A stretch of 64,000 nucleotides of DNA, taken from the NCBI GenBank assembly GCA_945787015.1, contig CALZGM010000017.1, positions 1 to 64,000 of the forward strand. The letters run 5' to 3'. Positions within the stretch are counted from its first letter, which is position 1. The number at the start of each line of letters is the position of its first letter. Source of the DNA: an uncultured Roseburia sp. (GTDB lineage Bacteria > Bacillota > Clostridia > Lachnospirales > Lachnospiraceae). Below are positions 48,421 through 58,822 of the stretch, piece by piece. The translations under genes and the position numbers were made by a program. Under the pieces are notes generated by a model. That model did no database searches. It was not told the DNA's origin and saw only the letters and a program-made list of their open reading frames with translations.

Positions 48421-48812
48421 GCTAATTTTGCTAATACTCCATTTACAAATGCCGGCGAGTCATCGGAGCCGTACTGTTTTGCAAGCTCAATTGCTTCGTT
48501 AATTGCCACTTTTACCGGAACATCCTCTTCGTATTTCATCTCATATACTGCAAGACGAATCAGCGCAAGATCCACCTTTGCCATTCGACTGACTTTCCAG
48601 CCTTTTGAAGCTTCCCCAATGGCTGCGTCAATCTCATCCAGCTTTTCAACAATCCTTTTGAATTTGTCTAAAATATATGCAGCATCCTTCTCACTACATC
48701 CTTCTAGCTGCTCTTCATACAGTCTCATCTGCTCTTCCATCTCATCTGTACTATGGAACTCCACGCGAAACAACATCAAAAATACCTGTTCTCTTAACGC
48801 TCTTCTTGTCAT
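48417..48812 (-). CDS. nusB: Transcription antitermination factor NusB
   Basis: A 131-residue all-helical Nus[15 protein letters not shown] at the start and [28 protein letters not shown] at the end in sequence. With NusE it binds boxA RNA for rRNA antitermination. A terminator lies between it and the upstream Asp23 gene, so its expression depends on read-through or on an unrecognised promoter. Confidence 0.95.
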   Translation of the reverse strand: MTRRALREQVFLMLFRVEFHSTDEMEEQMRLYEEQLEGCSEKDAAYILDKFKRIVEKLDEIDAAIGEASKGWKVSRMAKVDLALIRLAVYEMKYEEDVPVKVAINEAIELAKQYGSDDSPAFVNGVLAKLA

Positions 48813-48847
48813 TTCCTTATCCTTTCCTAACGCACTTGTATCATTTC

Positions 48848-48877
48848 TAAAAAAAGGATGTCAGTACGACATCCTTT
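48848..48877 (-). terminator. Terminator between the Asp23 gene and nusB
   Basis: A perfect 10-bp stem (48853-48862 with 48868-48877, loop AGTAC) followed by seven T on the minus strand. It sits in the middle of an otherwise continuous conserved gene run. Confidence 0.85.
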
Positions 48878-48909
48878 ATTATCATTTGCTTTCCTCAGTT
48901 TTCAAAGGT

Positions 48910-49287
48910 CTATTTGTCCTTACCCATATCAACAGATGCGATGCGTACATTTACTACAGAAACTTCCAATGCTGTCATATTCTCAATTGCACTCTTAACA
49001 CGTTCCTGCACTTTTGCAGAAACGTCCGGAATAGAATATCCATATGCAATGTTAATAGCAACATCCACATTTACTACGCCGTCTAATACATCAACGCGGA
49101 CACCTTTTGAAAGATTCTTCATACCTAATTTACTTACGAGTTCGTTTGTAATGTTACCAGCCATGGAACTAACGCCTTCGATTTCTGTAGCTGCAAGTCC
49201 GGCAATGATGGCAACAACTTCATCTGCAATCTTCACTTCTCCTAAACTACCATCCTTTATCTTAAATGATTTTCTATCCTCAGCCAT
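48910..49287 (-). CDS. Asp23/Gls24 family envelope stress protein (YqhY-like)
   Basis: A 125-residue Asp23-domain protein: GEVKIADEVVAIIAGLAATEIEGV, then VVNVDVAINIAYGYSIPDVSAKVQE and the closing VVNVRIASVDM in sequence. YqhY-type members sit next to acc and nusB genes and affect fatty acid or envelope homeostasis; the exact role is unsettled. GGAGG precedes the ATG. It has its own probable promoter and a terminator behind it. Confidence 0.92.
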   Translation of the reverse strand: MAEDRKSFKIKDGSLGEVKIADEVVAIIAGLAATEIEGVSSMAGNITNELVSKLGMKNLSKGVRVDVLDGVVNVDVAINIAYGYSIPDVSAKVQERVKSAIENMTALEVSVVNVRIASVDMGKDK

Positions 49288-49319
49288 TGCGTATGCCTCC
49301 TAAGTGATATTATGTGTTT

Positions 49320-49348
49320 ATTATAACAGACTATTCTATTTTTGGGAA
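49320..49348 (-). promoter_or_regulatory. Possible promoter of the Asp23 gene
   Basis: On the minus strand TATAAT (49325-49320) with a weak -35 TTCCCA (49348-49343) at 17 bases, in the gap after the 138-residue protein gene. Confidence 0.45.
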
Positions 49349-49765
49349 CTAAAAAATTTGTGAATTTCTTACTTCTTCAAATGTGCAATTACAGTTCCCC
49401 GCCTCTGATAAAAAGCGATAGGAAATCTGTTCTCCTGCAAATGAAATGGAAAAGTTCCCCTCCATCTCCAGATAAGACTGCATGCGTGCAAATTCCACCA
49501 GCAGTTCTGCAAGTTCGTCTAAAAATCCTTCCGCAGCATCCGCATTTTCGCAGGTTTCTTCTTCAATCTCTTCCTCTACATACAGTCTGAGCATAAACTC
49601 ATCCACGTCACTCTCATTGTCTACTTCTGCCCGGCAGATATAAGGATTCTTATGGGCTACCAACGATTTTTTTATATAACCTTCCGTGGAAAGGATTCTT
49701 GTCTGCGCAACATCCTCTGCTTCCATAAATATTTTATATTCGATTTTTAATTTTTCATTTATCAT
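49349..49765 (-). CDS. Hypothetical acidic protein
   Basis: A 138-residue, strongly acidic protein with no signal, membrane segment or motif I recognise. The first half is predicted beta (KLKIEYKIFMEAEDVAQTRIL; ICRAEVDNESDVDEFMLRLYV) and the middle has a Glu-rich helix with an embedded Cys. Its place between glmS (21 bases upstream) and the Asp23 gene suggests it belongs to the glmS transcript. It may be a small lineage-specific protein; no function is proposed. Confidence 0.6.
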   Translation of the reverse strand: MINEKLKIEYKIFMEAEDVAQTRILSTEGYIKKSLVAHKNPYICRAEVDNESDVDEFMLRLYVEEEIEEETCENADAAEGFLDELAELLVEFARMQSYLEMEGNFSISFAGEQISYRFLSEAGNCNCTFEEVRNSQIF

Positions 49766-49786
49766 TTTTAATTATTCTCCGAAAGA

Positions 49787-51655
49787 TTACTCAACAGTTA
49801 CTGATTTTGCCAGATTTCTTGGTTTATCCACATCAAGTCCTCTTGATACAGATACATAATATCCCAGAAGCTGTAGTGGAATTACTGCCAGGCTACCGAT
49901 AAAATGTTCATCCACCCGTGGGATATATGTCACAAAATTCACGGTATCTTCAAGTTCATAATGACCATACGTTGTAAGCCCCATCAGGTAAGCCCCACGG
50001 CTCTTGCATTCAACCATATTAGAAACTGTCTTTTCATATAATTCACTCTGTGTAAGAACTCCTATCACTAATGTTCCATCTTCAATCAGGCTGATTGTTC
50101 CATGCTTCAATTCACCGGCTGCATATGCTTCCGAATGAATATAGGAAATTTCCTTCATCTTAAGGCTTCCTTCAAGACTTATTGCATAGTCGATTCCTCT
50201 GCCAACGAAGAAGATATCTCTTACATTCGCAAACTTTGAAGCAAACCACTGCAGCCTTTCCTTATCATCTAAAATCTTTTGTATCTTATCAGGAATCGTC
50301 TCTATATCCGAAATATAGTGCTTATATTCTCTCTCAGCAAGCTCACCTCTTACAAGCGCAAACTGTAAAGAGAAAAGATAACCTGCTATTAGCTGAGCAG
50401 AGTATGCCTTTGTAGTAGCAACCGCAATTTCCGGTCCTGCTAATGTGTAGAAAACATAATCTGCTTCTCTGGCAATACTGCTTCCAACCACATTTACAAT
50501 CGCAAGTGTTTTCACCCCTTTATCCTTTGCTTCTCTTAATGCAGCTAAAGAATCAGCCGTCTCTCCGCTCTGACTAATCACAATAACCAGCGCATTTTCT
50601 TCGAGTAATGGTTTTCTGTATCTGAACTCTGAAGCCAGCTCTACTCTTACCGGAATTTTAGCAAGACTTTCCATTACATACTGTGTTGCCATGCCAACAT
50701 GCCATGCTGAACCACACGCAACGATATAAATCTGAGAAATCTTCTTAATCTCTTCATCACTTAACCCGACACTTGTAAGATCAATCTTTCCGTCTTTTAT
50801 AACAGAGTTAATCGTATCCATCACAACCTTTGGCTGCTCATGAATTTCTTTCATCATGAAGTGCTCAAATCCACCTTTTTCAGCAGCTTCTGCGGTGAAT
50901 GTAATCTCGGTCATCTCCTTTTCTACTGTATCGCCGTTTAAGTTATAGAACGTCACTTCTCCCGGTACTATCCTGGCCAATTCATGATTTCCTATATAGT
51001 AAACGTTTCTTGTGTATTTCAGTATTGCCGGAGCATCGGATGCCACATAGGTCTCGCCATCAGCAATTCCAATAATCATTGGGCTGTCTTTTCTTGCCAC
51101 CCAGATTTCACCCGGATAATCTTTAAACATTAATTCCAAGGCATAAGAACCGCGTACTCGAACCATTGTCTTTGTAATCGCATCCACCGGTCCCATCTTA
51201 TACTTTTTATAATAATAATCCACCAGTTTCACCACAACTTCCGTGTCGGTCTGACTATAGAACTGGTATCCATGTTTGGTTAATTTTTCTTTTAGTTCTA
51301 CATAATTTTCGATGATTCCATTATGCACGCCGACAACATCCGACTCTACCGTTCCCGAACCGGAGCCAGTACAATTATTTGAAACATGAGGATGCGCATT
51401 CGTCTGAGATGGTACACCATGCGTCGCCCAACGGGTATGTCCAATACCACATGTACCATGAATTGCATTCCCACCGTCTGTTTTTTCATAAAGGTTAACA
51501 AGCTTTCCGGTAGATTTCACCACCTCCGCAAGCTGTTCTCCATCTCGCACAGCAATTCCTGCTGAATCATATCCTCTATATTCTAATTTTGAAAGACCAT
51601 CTAACAGAATTGGTGCTGCCTGATGATTCCCTGTAAATCCAACTATTCCACACAT
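49787..51655 (-). CDS. glmS: Glutamine-fructose-6-phosphate aminotransferase
   Basis: A 622-residue GlmS making glucosamine-6-phosphate for peptidoglycan. The N-terminal glutaminase domain begins MCGIVGF with catalytic Cys1 after Met removal and contains HTRWATHG; the two SIS sugar-isomerase domains follow (IVACGSAWHVG; SQSGETADSL), ending LAKSVTVE. No glmS ribozyme was found: the 100-base leader is short and A+T-rich, so control here is likely by the promoter. It opposes nagB in the cell's amino-sugar balance. Confidence 0.97.
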   Translation of the reverse strand: MCGIVGFTGNHQAAPILLDGLSKLEYRGYDSAGIAVRDGEQLAEVVKSTGKLVNLYEKTDGGNAIHGTCGIGHTRWATHGVPSQTNAHPHVSNNCTGSGSGTVESDVVGVHNGIIENYVELKEKLTKHGYQFYSQTDTEVVVKLVDYYYKKYKMGPVDAITKTMVRVRGSYALELMFKDYPGEIWVARKDSPMIIGIADGETYVASDAPAILKYTRNVYYIGNHELARIVPGEVTFYNLNGDTVEKEMTEITFTAEAAEKGGFEHFMMKEIHEQPKVVMDTINSVIKDGKIDLTSVGLSDEEIKKISQIYIVACGSAWHVGMATQYVMESLAKIPVRVELASEFRYRKPLLEENALVIVISQSGETADSLAALREAKDKGVKTLAIVNVVGSSIAREADYVFYTLAGPEIAVATTKAYSAQLIAGYLFSLQFALVRGELAEREYKHYISDIETIPDKIQKILDDKERLQWFASKFANVRDIFFVGRGIDYAISLEGSLKMKEISYIHSEAYAAGELKHGTISLIEDGTLVIGVLTQSELYEKTVSNMVECKSRGAYLMGLTTYGHYELEDTVNFVTYIPRVDEHFIGSLAVIPLQLLGYYVSVSRGLDVDKPRNLAKSVTVE

Positions 51656-51702
51656 TTTTTTGTTTCCTTTGCTTTTTTTCTTATTTTAAAAATATTACTC
51701 TA

Positions 51703-51731
51703 ATAATACTTTTCAACAATTCATCTGTCAA
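51703..51731 (-). promoter_or_regulatory. Promoter of glmS
   Basis: On the minus strand a perfect TTGACA (51731-51726), 17 bases, and TATTAT (51708-51703), about 48 bases before the ATG. Confidence 0.7.
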
Positions 51732-51755
51732 CTTTTACCATAAATAACAAAACAA

Positions 51756-52688
51756 CTATTTCCTTACTATCTCTATCGTATTTATGAAATCATAAGGTGT
51801 CTGTTGGTAGACGTAATAATTCAGCCAGTTTGAATATAAAATATTACCATGAGAACGCCACTGCAGAAGTGGTTTCTCATTTTCATCATCATTCGGATAA
51901 TAGTTTAGCGGCAAATCAATCCGTAATCCCTTACTCTTGTCCCTTTTATATTCTTTATCCAGGGTGAGACGATCGTACTCCGGATGCCCCATCACAAATA
52001 TTTTTCTTCCCTCATCCGCGATTGCAAGGAAAACACCTGCAGTCTCTGATTCCGCTAAAATCGTCAATTCCTTAACACTACGGATATCCTCTGTCCGAAC
52101 CTCGGTGTGTCTGGAATGCGGTGCCATAAAACAATCATCAAATCCACGCACTAGCGGAACCTTACGGTTCATTACTTTGTGCTCATAGACACCAAACATT
52201 TTTTCCGATAACATGTATTTTTTTAAACCATAGTGATAATAAAGGCCTGCCTGTGCTCCCCAGCACAAATGCAGTGTAGAAGTCGCATGTACCTTGCTCC
52301 ATTCAAAAATTTCTTCCATTTCCGGCCAAAAATCCACTTCCTCATACTCCATCTGCTCTAATGGTGCCCCTGTAATAATCAAGCCGTCAAAATACTGATG
52401 TCTGATATCCTGGAATCGTTCATAGAATTGATTTAAATGGCTTAAGGATGTATTCTTCGATTCATGAGAAGACACCGTAACAAAAGTGACATCTACCTGT
52501 AACGGCGTATTTGACATAGAGCGAAGCAGTTGTAGTTCCGTGTCCTCTTTTAATGGCATCAGATTTAAAATTGCCACTTTAATCGGACGAATATCCTGAT
52601 GCGTCGCACGGTTTTCATCCATTACAAATATATTTTCTTTTTCCAATATTTCCTTTGCCGGTAAATTATTCTGTGTTCTAATTGGCAT
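51756..52688 (-). CDS. metA: Homoserine O-acyltransferase (predicted acetyltransferase)
   Basis: A 310-residue MetA-family enzyme of methionine synthesis. The catalytic Cys142 lies in [10 protein letters not shown] and the His/Glu pair in VMGHPEYDR. Residue 111 is Glu (in GAPLEQ); work on the family showed Glu here prefers acetyl-CoA and Gly prefers succinyl-CoA, so the product is probably O-acetylhomoserine in spite of the common name homoserine succinyltransferase. It starts 47 bases after ligA, with no SAM riboswitch or T-box in that gap. Confidence 0.93.
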   Translation of the reverse strand: MPIRTQNNLPAKEILEKENIFVMDENRATHQDIRPIKVAILNLMPLKEDTELQLLRSMSNTPLQVDVTFVTVSSHESKNTSLSHLNQFYERFQDIRHQYFDGLIITGAPLEQMEYEEVDFWPEMEEIFEWSKVHATSTLHLCWGAQAGLYYHYGLKKYMLSEKMFGVYEHKVMNRKVPLVRGFDDCFMAPHSRHTEVRTEDIRSVKELTILAESETAGVFLAIADEGRKIFVMGHPEYDRLTLDKEYKRDKSKGLRIDLPLNYYPNDDENEKPLLQWRSHGNILYSNWLNYYVYQQTPYDFINTIEIVRK

Positions 52689-52735
52689 TTTTCCTATTGT
52701 CCTTTACCTTTTTTATCATCCTACTCGATTTTATT

Positions 52736-54751
<2,016 letters not shown>

Positions 54752-55501
54752 TTATACTTGCTCTTTCCTTTTCACAGTCGTATTGGAAGAATTTTTTATC
54801 AGGTGCTGTAGTTTTTCATACTCTTTTGCAGTCACCTTGCGGTAAGTTCCTACCGGTAAATCTCCCAATTTAATATTCATGATTCTAATGCGGACCAGCT
54901 TTTCCACCCGATAGCCAAAATATTCACACATTCGCCGAATCTGACGGTTTAGTCCCTGTGTAAGAATAATCCTGAATTGTTTCTTCCCGATTTTTTCTAC
55001 CTTACATTTTCTGGTTGTAGTATTTAATTCTACTAATGGCACTCCTCCCGCTAATCCCCTTAGGAAACTGTCCGTCACCGGTTTATTTACCGTTACGATA
55101 TATTCTTTTTCATGCATATTTCCGGCACGCATCATTTTGTTTACGATTTCACCGTTATTGGTTAACAGCAGAAGTCCTTCCGAATCCTTGTCTAAACGGC
55201 CGATTGGATAAATCCGCTTCGGATAATGGATGTAATCTACCACATTATCCTTCTCTCTTTTTTCTGCAGTACAAACAATCCCGGCCGGCTTATGAAAAGC
55301 CAGAAGAATCATCTCTTCTTCCTTGGTCACAGGCTGTCCCTTATAACAGACTTTCTGGCCGGGGATCACCCTTGAACCAGGCAGTGCTACCTTGCCATCT
55401 ATCGTTACATTTCCATCTTCAATCTGACGGTCTGCTTCTCTTCTGGAACAGACTCCGGCTTCGCTTAAAAATTTATTAATTCTAATGCCCGTGTTTTCCA
55501 T
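54752..55501 (-). CDS. Ribosomal large-subunit pseudouridine synthase (RluF-like)
   Basis: A 249-residue RsuA/RluB-family enzyme: an S4 domain (IRINKFLSEAGVCSRREADRQI) and a catalytic domain with YPIGRLDKDSEGLLLLTN, where the Asp of GRLD attacks uridine. HEKEYIV, QGLNRQIRRM and the overall layout read most like RluF (23S rRNA). It is followed directly by ligA. Confidence 0.88.
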   Translation of the reverse strand: MENTGIRINKFLSEAGVCSRREADRQIEDGNVTIDGKVALPGSRVIPGQKVCYKGQPVTKEEEMILLAFHKPAGIVCTAEKREKDNVVDYIHYPKRIYPIGRLDKDSEGLLLLTNNGEIVNKMMRAGNMHEKEYIVTVNKPVTDSFLRGLAGGVPLVELNTTTRKCKVEKIGKKQFRIILTQGLNRQIRRMCEYFGYRVEKLVRIRIMNIKLGDLPVGTYRKVTAKEYEKLQHLIKNSSNTTVKRKEQV

Positions 55502-55518
55502 CTTTCATCCTCATTGAT

Positions 55519-55547
55519 AAAAAACGGAGACTCGAAAAAGTCTCCGT
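55519..55547 (-). terminator. Terminator after the SH3 protein gene
   Basis: A 9-bp stem (55524-55532 with 55539-55547, loop of 6) followed by five T on the minus strand. Confidence 0.8.
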
Positions 55548-55558
55548 CTTGTTCTATC

Positions 55559-56644
55559 TTACTGCAGTAAATCGGTCCTGATATAACCGGTTTTATTGTT
55601 CCATTTCACCTTCGTCCAGCCTTCTGCGTAACTCATAATAACCGTTACTTTTTCACCCTGATATGCGGTACCGACTTTGGCAGAATCTGTACTCATTCCC
55701 TCTCGAATATTTACTGACTCCTGAATTGTAATCACGGTTCCCTCCGGTATTGCAGATACTTCCGGAGTTTCCTCTTCCGGCGCTTCTGATTCCGGTGTTT
55801 CCGGTTCCGTCGTCTCTGTTTCCGGTTCAACAACCTCGGTAGACTCCTGCATCAATTCTGAATTCTGTGAAACCAGCTCAGCCATCCAATTTGAAATTGC
55901 ATCGGGAATCGTCACATTCAATATGTTTGCCAAATTCTCATCCGAAACAACTGCTTCATCAAACTTCGCCTGTGCATCCTTTAATAATGCAATCACATCC
56001 TCCTGCTGCTGGAATTCCTTAATTAGGTTGTCAATGTCAGTATCCAGTGCATTATCCATGTTCTTATAATTATACTGACTATACAGATTATCAATATATA
56101 AGTTGCCGTCTTCTCTGGTTCTGACATAGAAGAAATCCAAGCCCGGTGCAAGTGTATCTACACTTTCAAATTTTACTTCCACATATACATTCACCAGATA
56201 AGAAGTTTCATCTAAACCTGATTTTGTATAATAAACCATATTCTGATAGCTCTCGACATACTGACTAAACAGTGTAATATAGCCCTGTTCACGTTCTGAA
56301 ACCGGTGTAGCAAGTGATGTTAAAGTTTCTAAGTCACCAGTCGCATACGCGTTATAATATGCTTCAATCAACTGATTAATTTCCGGATATGCATTCTCTT
56401 TAAATGCTTCTGCCTGCCCATCTTCGCTAACTGCCGAACCTCCTGTCTGCTGCTCCTTTGGATCTGTAAAAAAAGCAACTACCACAACAAGAAGCACAAA
56501 CAATACTCCTGCCAAAAAATATCTCCCATTCTTTACAGCAAACTCACGAATTCTATCTATATCTATTCTGCCTGCAGCAGAAGATTTTTTTCTTTTTTTT
56601 CTATAATTATACTTAATGTCTTTAATATCCTTATTATCTTCCAT
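55559..56644 (-). CDS. Membrane-anchored SH3-domain protein
   Basis: A basic cytoplasmic N-terminus (YRKKRKKSS), one membrane segment at about residues 37-57, and a 300-residue extracellular part. The first part of this (about 85-270) is helical/beta and contains FFYVRTREDGNLYIDN. A Glu/Pro/Thr-rich linker (about 270-295) leads to a C-terminal bacterial SH3 domain (SVNIREGMSTDSAKVG; YAEGWTKVKWNNKTGYIRTDLL), which usually binds peptidoglycan. It is probably a cell-wall-associated protein; no enzymatic domain is present. It lies between tRNA-Arg and the pseudouridine synthase gene. Confidence 0.82.
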   Translation of the reverse strand: MEDNKDIKDIKYNYRKKRKKSSAAGRIDIDRIREFAVKNGRYFLAGVLFVLLVVVVAFFTDPKEQQTGGSAVSEDGQAEAFKENAYPEINQLIEAYYNAYATGDLETLTSLATPVSEREQGYITLFSQYVESYQNMVYYTKSGLDETSYLVNVYVEVKFESVDTLAPGLDFFYVRTREDGNLYIDNLYSQYNYKNMDNALDTDIDNLIKEFQQQEDVIALLKDAQAKFDEAVVSDENLANILNVTIPDAISNWMAELVSQNSELMQESTEVVEPETETTEPETPESEAPEEETPEVSAIPEGTVITIQESVNIREGMSTDSAKVGTAYQGEKVTVIMSYAEGWTKVKWNNKTGYIRTDLLQ

Positions 56645-56666
56645 TCTACTGTTCCTCTCATAGGTA

Positions 56667-56739
56667 TGCGACCGGCGGGAATCGAACCCACATTACAGGA
56701 GTCGGAGTCCTGCGTTCTATCCATTAGACTACGATCGCA
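56667..56739 (-). tRNA. tRNA-Arg (anticodon CCG)
   Basis: The minus strand folds as a 73-base cloverleaf: acceptor TGCGATC with GGTCGCA, anticodon stem CAGGA/TCCTG with loop CTCCGAC (anticodon CCG, reading CGG), and T-arm GTGGGTTCGATTCCCGC. No CCA is encoded. It is a single tRNA gene between rubrerythrin and the SH3 gene. Confidence 0.95.
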
Positions 56740-56823
56740 TCATGCTATTCAAGCAAAAATTACTCTACCATAAAAGGGAAATGATGTCAATGAAGATAAC
56801 TAAAACTTAAGAAAGGATATTTT

Positions 56824-57366
56824 TTAGTAATTTTGTGCCATCTGTTCAAAATACCCCTGTGGATGTTTACATACCGGACAAACTTTTGGTGCTTTTTTCC
56901 CAATCACAATATGTCCGCACTTCATACACTGCCAGATACATTCCCCGTCTTTTGAAAAAACAGTTTCCCGTTCTATATTTAAAAGCAGCCTGCGGAAACG
57001 CTCTTCATGCATTTTTTCTATCGCTGCTACCCCTTCAAATAACCTTGCTATTTCCTCAAAGCCCTCTTCTCTTGCTTCTTTTGCGAATCCTGCATACATA
57101 TCTGCCCATTCAAAATGCTCTCCTGATGCAGCATCCTGTAAATTCACCTCAGTCTTATCAAAATCGCCGCCATGCAAAAGTTTAAACCAAATTTTTGCAT
57201 GCTCTCTTTCATTTCCTGCAGTTTCTTCAAAAATGGTCCCAATCTGTACAAAACCATCCTTTTTTGCTTTTGCAGCATAATATAGATATTTGTTTGTTGC
57301 CTGTGTTTCTCCGGCATATGCCGCCATAAGATTCGCTTGTGTACGTGTTCCTTTTAAATTTGCCAT
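56824..57366 (-). CDS. rbr: Rubrerythrin
   Basis: A 180-residue peroxide-scavenging protein: an N-terminal ferritin-like four-helix domain with diiron ligands ([33 protein letters not shown]) and a C-terminal rubredoxin domain with CMKCG and CPVCKHP. It detoxifies hydrogen peroxide in anaerobes. AGGAGG is 6 bases before the ATG. It diverges from dinB; a LexA-type box lies between the two genes. Confidence 0.95.
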   Translation of the reverse strand: MANLKGTRTQANLMAAYAGETQATNKYLYYAAKAKKDGFVQIGTIFEETAGNEREHAKIWFKLLHGGDFDKTEVNLQDAASGEHFEWADMYAGFAKEAREEGFEEIARLFEGVAAIEKMHEERFRRLLLNIERETVFSKDGECIWQCMKCGHIVIGKKAPKVCPVCKHPQGYFEQMAQNY

Positions 57367-57430
57367 ATGATGCCTCCTTTTTCTTCTAGCATATCCAAAT
57401 ATTTGAAGAAATATGCAAGCGTCTTTTATT

Positions 57431-57444
57431 CGAACATATGTACG
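57431..57444. promoter_or_regulatory. LexA (SOS) box between rubrerythrin and dinB
   Basis: CGAACATATGTACG matches 13 of 14 bases of the Gram-positive LexA palindrome CGAACATATGTTCG. It lies 8 bases upstream of the dinB -35 element and 64 bases from the rubrerythrin ATG. Confidence 0.75.
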
Positions 57445-57452
57445 CTTCTCTC

Positions 57453-57481
57453 TTTACATTATTATCATTCCTTGTTATAAT
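57453..57481 (+). promoter_or_regulatory. Promoter of dinB
   Basis: TTTACA (57453-57458), a 17-base spacer and TATAAT (57476-57481), followed by AAAGGAG and the dinB ATG. Confidence 0.75.
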
Positions 57482-57525
57482 ATTTTAATGTAAAATTGAC
57501 ATCTATCATTGGTAAAGGAGTTTTC

Positions 57526-58737
57526 ATGGCAAATCCACTAATTTTTCACGTAGATGTGAATTCCGCTTTTTTAAGCTGGGAATCCGCAGACCGTTTAAAA
57601 AAAGATCCGAATGCTCAGGATTTACGTTTGATTAACGCTGTAATCGGTGGCGATGAAGAGATGCGTCATGGTGTTGTTTTAGCCAAATCTCCTTCCGCCA
57701 AAAAGTATGGCATCATGACCGGAGAACCTTTAGCACAAGCCAGAAAAAAATGTCCCAATCTGGTCGTTGCCCCACCAAACCATGCACTTTATGTAGATTA
57801 TTCCAAAAAGTTCATTCATATTTTAGAAGAAGTTGCTCCGGTGATTGAACAATGCAGCATTGATGAAGCATTTTGTGATATGACCGGTACCGGTGCCCTC
57901 TATGGCGACCCGGTAATTTTTGCGAATAAATTAAAAGACCGTATTTACCGGGAACTTGGGTTTACCGTTAATATCGGCATTTCAACCAACAAGCTTCTTG
58001 CTAAAATGGCTTCGGATTTTAAAAAACCTAATCTCGTACATACGCTGTTTCCCGAAGAAATTCCAACGAAGCTTTGGCCTCTTCCGTTGGAAGACTTATT
58101 TGGTATTGGAAAATCTACTGCAAAGCGGCTTCATGCCATGGGGTTTTCCACCATTGGTGATTTAGCCCATGCCAATAAACAATATTTACTATCTAATTTT
58201 AAATCACAGGGAGAATATATCTGGAATTCCGCAAATGGAATCGCTTCGGCTGATTTAACATATATTCCGCCTGCCAATAAAGGCTATGGCAACTCAATAA
58301 CCCTGCCTTATGATGTGACCGATATTGATACCGCAAATAAAATTCTGCTTTCCCTTTGTGAAACGGTTGGAGCCAGAGTCCGTGCAGACGAGGCCTATAT
58401 CAGCGTTATACAGATTCAGATTACAGATTGTGAATTTGTACGTCACTCCCGCCAGATGTCTCTTCCTTCTACCACAAATGTCACAGAAAAAATATATTCC
58501 TGTGCAAAGGAATTATTTGCCGAATGTTGGGACCATACACCGATTCGTCTACTAGGTGTCAGTACCAGTAAGGCATCCGCTGACAGCTATGAACAGTACA
58601 ACCTTTTTGATCAGGATAAATTTGAACGATTATCCAAACTAAACTCAGCAATTGACAAAATCCGTTCTCGCTATGGCGATGACTCTATTAAGCGCGCCTG
58701 CTTTCTTGAAGCAGACGAAGATGAGCATTCCAAATAA
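57526..58737 (+). CDS. dinB: DNA polymerase IV (Y family)
   Basis: A 403-residue translesion polymerase. The metal-binding Asp of FHVDVNSAF and the CSIDEAFCDM motif form the active site; GISTNKLLAKMASD and FGIGKSTAKRL (helix-hairpin-helix) follow, then the little-finger domain. The ATG at 57526 has AAAGGAG 6 bases upstream; ten codons are open before it but have no ribosome site. A LexA-type box just upstream predicts induction by DNA damage. Ends in a bidirectional terminator. Confidence 0.93.
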   Translation: MANPLIFHVDVNSAFLSWESADRLKKDPNAQDLRLINAVIGGDEEMRHGVVLAKSPSAKKYGIMTGEPLAQARKKCPNLVVAPPNHALYVDYSKKFIHILEEVAPVIEQCSIDEAFCDMTGTGALYGDPVIFANKLKDRIYRELGFTVNIGISTNKLLAKMASDFKKPNLVHTLFPEEIPTKLWPLPLEDLFGIGKSTAKRLHAMGFSTIGDLAHANKQYLLSNFKSQGEYIWNSANGIASADLTYIPPANKGYGNSITLPYDVTDIDTANKILLSLCETVGARVRADEAYISVIQIQITDCEFVRHSRQMSLPSTTNVTEKIYSCAKELFAECWDHTPIRLLGVSTSKASADSYEQYNLFDQDKFERLSKLNSAIDKIRSRYGDDSIKRACFLEADEDEHSK

Positions 58738-58776
58738 TAAAAAGTATACACTGTGAACTTTCTATTATTTGAAATA

Positions 58777-58822
58777 AAAAATTCCCTTCATGCCTTTGAT
58801 TTGACATGAAAGGAATTTTTTT
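58777..58822. terminator. Bidirectional terminator between dinB and the ABC exporter
   Basis: Inverted repeat AATTCCCTTCATG / CATGAAAGGAATT (one G-U), 12-base loop, with A run before and T run after, so it can terminate both convergent transcripts. Confidence 0.85.

Noticed and set aside
48289..49086. A 265-codon plus-strand open frame across the nusB and Asp23 genes
   Set aside because: It runs antisense to two well-recognised genes, has no family resemblance and no ribosome site; it is a shadow of their codon use.
51656..51755. Possible glmS ribozyme before glmS
   Set aside because: The 100-base leader is A+T-rich and contains the promoter; it is too short for the ribozyme core and no matching stems were seen.
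52689..52735. SAM riboswitch or T-box before metA
   Set aside because: Only 47 bases separate ligA and metA, and they show no riboswitch stems.
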